Positions 48,943-50,853 of a DNA stretch of 50,853 bases are shown here, one piece after another. The stretch is from the NCBI RefSeq assembly GCF_002140175.1, contig NZ_NGMO01000003.1, positions 54,941 to 105,793 of the forward strand. The letters are read 5' to 3'. Made by a program: the position numbers and the translations under genes. The number at the start of each line of letters is the position of its first letter. Positions within the stretch are counted from its first letter, which is position 1. A model generated the notes under the pieces. That model had not been told where the DNA came from, did no database searches, and saw only the letters and a list, made by a program, of their open reading frames with translations. This DNA comes from Candidatus Enterococcus wittei (GTDB lineage: Bacteria > Bacillota > Bacilli > Lactobacillales > Enterococcaceae).

Positions 48943-50853
48943 CTACTTGAATTGGTATTGTGGAGTGACTTCTTGCCGATTGTGTGTTCGTTTCTTCGAT
49001 ACATTTTGACGAAGCGTATTTCTTTTTTCAATACTCCTAGTGACAAGATCTGAGAAACTTAGAGTCGATGGAGTTTGTGTTGGGCTCGTTACTCCTTGTT
49101 CTTTTATAATGAATTCAGTTGTACTGTTGTGACTTTTTGTCATACTAGTCGTTGTAAGGTCTGAGAATTCCTTTTTTAACATATTTTTTGCTCTGTATTT
49201 TAGATTTTTTAAAGACTCCGTGTGTACAGGCATTCTTGTTTCTTCCCTTATTTCTTTACTTGGGCTATCTGTACTCACATTATCCGTTACTTTTGTTGTG
49301 TCCTGTTCTTTCATTTGGTTTACTTGAAGATTTACCTCTAAATTTGAATTTCTAAACAGATAAGCCATTGCCGTATAGAGGAACAGAAATTTCAATTTCA
49401 TTTTTTGGTTATCTGTACTTCTTGGGACACGAACGATTTCATCAATATCTCTTCCTTCGATAATGTCTCTTAAAATAATTGTTGATAATTCTGCATCTGT
49501 CAATAAAAAATTATAAAACAATACCTCATCTTCATACATTACCCTTATAACCTCAGACTTGGATAAGTTAGGTAAATTCAATTCTTTCGCTAAATGATCC
49601 ACAAAGATACTGAAAGGTTGAGAATCTAAATTTATTATGTTATTGAGTTCTTCATAAAGCCGTCTTATTATTTGTGCTGTAGTCAATTCCGTCCCTCTTG
49701 GGGGACAACATTGAACTGCCAGATCTTTTGTATATGAAACAAGATGTGACCCTTCATGAATTAACGTTGAAGAAGGTCTTATTGTTAACTCATAATCTGG
49801 AGCTCTTTGAGGATCCAAATGATAACTATCTGCAAAAATAATGACCCGACATTCTCCATCAACTGGAAAAACCACTGCTTTCGGCATAGTTGGATTAAGT
49901 GTTGATACATAAACATCTGATCCCTCTTTCTTAACGAATGCATCACTCCAGACGAACAAAATATTTTCATAGTCCCATTCCTTTGATTGCTTATAGAAGT
50001 CTTTGGTTTTTTTCAACCTATTCAAAAGTTTTTTAATCGTTTCTGTTATGATGAGTTCTTGGCTAGGGGTCTCATCTATTGAAAATAATTTTGTTAAATA
50101 TTTCCCTTCCTTAGATTGTGAAAGAGTTTTATCAAACTTAACTAATTCAATCGCTTTGTCAAGTTCAAATTGTGCCTGCTCGGCTTTTGCCACAGCTTCT
50201 TTAAGCTCAGCCTGTGCAATAGCTTTGTCAAGCGTAGATTCTGCAATCTGGACTTTTGCCACAGCATCGTCAACCTCAGCTTTTGCCACAGCTTTGTCAA
50301 CCTCAGCTTTTGCCACAGTTTTGTCAACCTCAGCTTTTGCCACAATTTTGTTAAGCTCTGCTTTTTCAGTAGTTTTGTCAAGCAATAATTTTTCAAGCAT
50401 GGCTATTCCGGAATCTGCAAAATTCATTAATTGTTCAAGATTATACTCTATATCTTGAACAAACGGCTTGAGAAAATCTGGCACTTTATCAGGCTTAACC
50501 CCAGCCATTGTTTTAAAGGTAGAATTGGGCGGCAAGAGCCCTTTAATTGTTGCCAAAATATCCTGTCTTATTCCCTCGTCACTATGATAATATGTATTAG
50601 GCAAATCTGAAACAAATTCAGTTAACGGTGCAAGTCGAACGTTAGGATCTTCTATTCTTGGAACTACATCTTCAAAAAGCTCTGCTTCTCTAAGTTTACT
50701 CCATAAATCACGTTTTCCTGCGGATTTGGGAATATCATTAATTACCACTTGACCAACACCTGTACTTGAAGTACCAGATGTCCCTCCTTTCGACACTCTT
50801 GATGTCCCTGAGGTGCCCAGTGTCTTTCCTTTCGACACTCTTGATGTCCCTGA
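48943..50853 (-). CDS. Large repeat-containing protein with Asp-zincin-like metallopeptidase motif (5' end beyond the window)
   Basis: The frame is open to the right edge; a GTG at 50838 lies inside a repeat and is probably not the start. Of ~636 visible residues (numbered from that GTG): a Gly/Ser/Thr-rich stretch with a 14-residue direct repeat (to ~27); a globular part (~30-155); a helical region of 9-residue repeats such as AVAKAEVDK (157-225); a domain with IIFADSYHLDP, then STLIHEGSHLVSYTKDLA (HExxH at 361-365, Asp372); a Ser/Thr-rich tail. HExSHxxxxTxD fits the Asp-zincin (M35-like) zinc site; Glu396/397 are alternatives for a gluzincin. No family name is certain. An effector or toxin is possible. 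Confidence 0.6.
   Translation of the reverse strand, partial: SGTSRVSKGKTLGTSGTSRVSKGGTSGTSSTGVGQVVINDIPKSAGKRDLWSKLREAELFEDVVPRIEDPNVRLAPLTEFVSDLPNTYYHSDEGIRQDILATIKGLLPPNSTFKTMAGVKPDKVPDFLKPFVQDIEYNLEQLMNFADSGIAMLEKLLLDKTTEKAELNKIVAKAEVDKTVAKAEVDKAVAKAEVDDAVAKVQIAESTLDKAIAQAELKEAVAKAEQAQFELDKAIELVKFDKTLSQSKEGKYLTKLFSIDETPSQELIITETIKKLLNRLKKTKDFYKQSKEWDYENILFVWSDAFVKKEGSDVYVSTLNPTMPKAVVFPVDGECRVIIFADSYHLDPQRAPDYELTIRPSSTLIHEGSHLVSYTKDLAVQCCPPRGTELTTAQIIRRLYEELNNIINLDSQPFSIFVDHLAKELNLPNLSKSEVIRVMYEDEVLFYNFLLTDAELSTIILRDIIEGRDIDEIVRVPRSTDNQKMKLKFLFLYTAMAYLFRNSNLEVNLQVNQMKEQDTTKVTDNVSTDSPSKEIREETRMPVHTESLKNLKYRAKNMLKKEFSDLTTTSMTKSHNSTTEFIIKEQGVTSPTQTPSTLSFSDLVTRSIEKRNTLRQNVSKKRTHNRQEVTPQYQFK
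50164..50370 (-). repeat. 27-bp tandem repeats coding for a 9-residue helical repeat
   Basis: Copies of about 27 bases encode variants of EVDKAVAKA (ELNKIVAKA, EVDKTVAKA, EVDKAVAKA, EVDDAVAKV, ELKEAVAKA). The central copies are nearly identical at DNA level, so unit number may vary between strains. A long amphipathic helix or coiled coil is expected. Confidence 0.8.
50785..50853 (-). repeat. 42-bp direct repeat coding for SGTSRVSKG units
   Basis: TCAGGGACATCAAGAGTGTC starts at 50853 and recurs 42 bases further (50811) on the minus strand; 27 bases are identical. The array continues to, and probably beyond, the window edge. It codes for a Gly/Ser/Thr/Lys-rich linker. Confidence 0.8.

Noticed and set aside
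50003-50458. A Ser/Ala-repeat frame of 151 codons on the plus strand
   Set aside because: It is the antisense shadow of the 9-residue repeats of the large minus-strand gene.
50838-50838. GTG as the start of the large protein
   Set aside because: It lies within a 42-bp coding repeat whose other copy is internal, has no clear ribosome site, and the frame is open upstream to the window edge.
50164-50853. CRISPR array
   Set aside because: The repeats are in-frame coding units without distinct spacers, and there are no cas genes.

Overview
The window is a stretch of a low-GC Gram-positive chromosome. Gene content and order point to Enterococcus, probably the E. faecium/lactis/hirae/durans group. 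Pointers are a liaXYZ-type operon, hprK-lgt-gpsA-galU, pst-phoU with two pstB genes, ftsEX-prfB-secA-hpf-comFC/FA, and an F-ATPase operon followed by DUF1146-murA-epuA. The species assignment is inference; no rRNA or species marker is present. Almost every core gene is on the minus strand. Exceptions are a YigZ-family gene and a nucleoside hydrolase/ECF pair.

Layout. 1-1392: 5' part of an ISL3-family insertion sequence, cut by the window edge. 1416-6460: two small stress/membrane proteins (DUF948, YtxH), then hprK-lgt-gpsA-galU (carbon control, lipoprotein lipidation, phospholipid and UDP-glucose precursors). 6612-9196: liaX-liaY-liaZ cell-envelope stress operon. 9626-14685: pstS-pstC-pstA-pstB-pstB-phoU phosphate uptake, then cardiolipin synthase. 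16853-25555: ftsEX, prfB with its programmed frameshift, secA, hpf, comFA-comFC. 25706-30653: isolated small genes, a GntR/HutC regulator with an operator-like palindrome in its promoter, tRNA-Gln and tRNA-Tyr, a ROK kinase, a GNAT acetyltransferase and yidD. 31070-39600: murA operon and the atpBEFHAGDC operon. 39902-43926: smpB, rnr, estA, secG. 44095-47266: a small acetyltransferase, an alpha/beta hydrolase, and a divergent nucleoside hydrolase-ECF S-component operon.

From about 47.3 kb the character changes. There is an array of three back-to-back hairpins, then decayed remnants of a Y-family polymerase (UvrX/UmuC-like) and its YolD-like partner. Next comes an internally deleted, stop-ridden second copy of the ISL3 element, in inverted orientation to the first. 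Last is the 3' part of a large minus-strand gene whose start lies outside the window. That protein has Gly/Ser/Thr-rich direct repeats, a 9-residue repeated helical/coiled-coil region, and an HEGSH...TKD motif resembling an Asp-zincin zinc metallopeptidase. It is the most likely place for something undescribed: a candidate secreted or translocated effector/toxin in an IS- and SOS-gene-scarred accessory junction.

Most core-gene calls rest on recognisable full-length families. Promoters and small RNAs are sequence-pattern predictions only.
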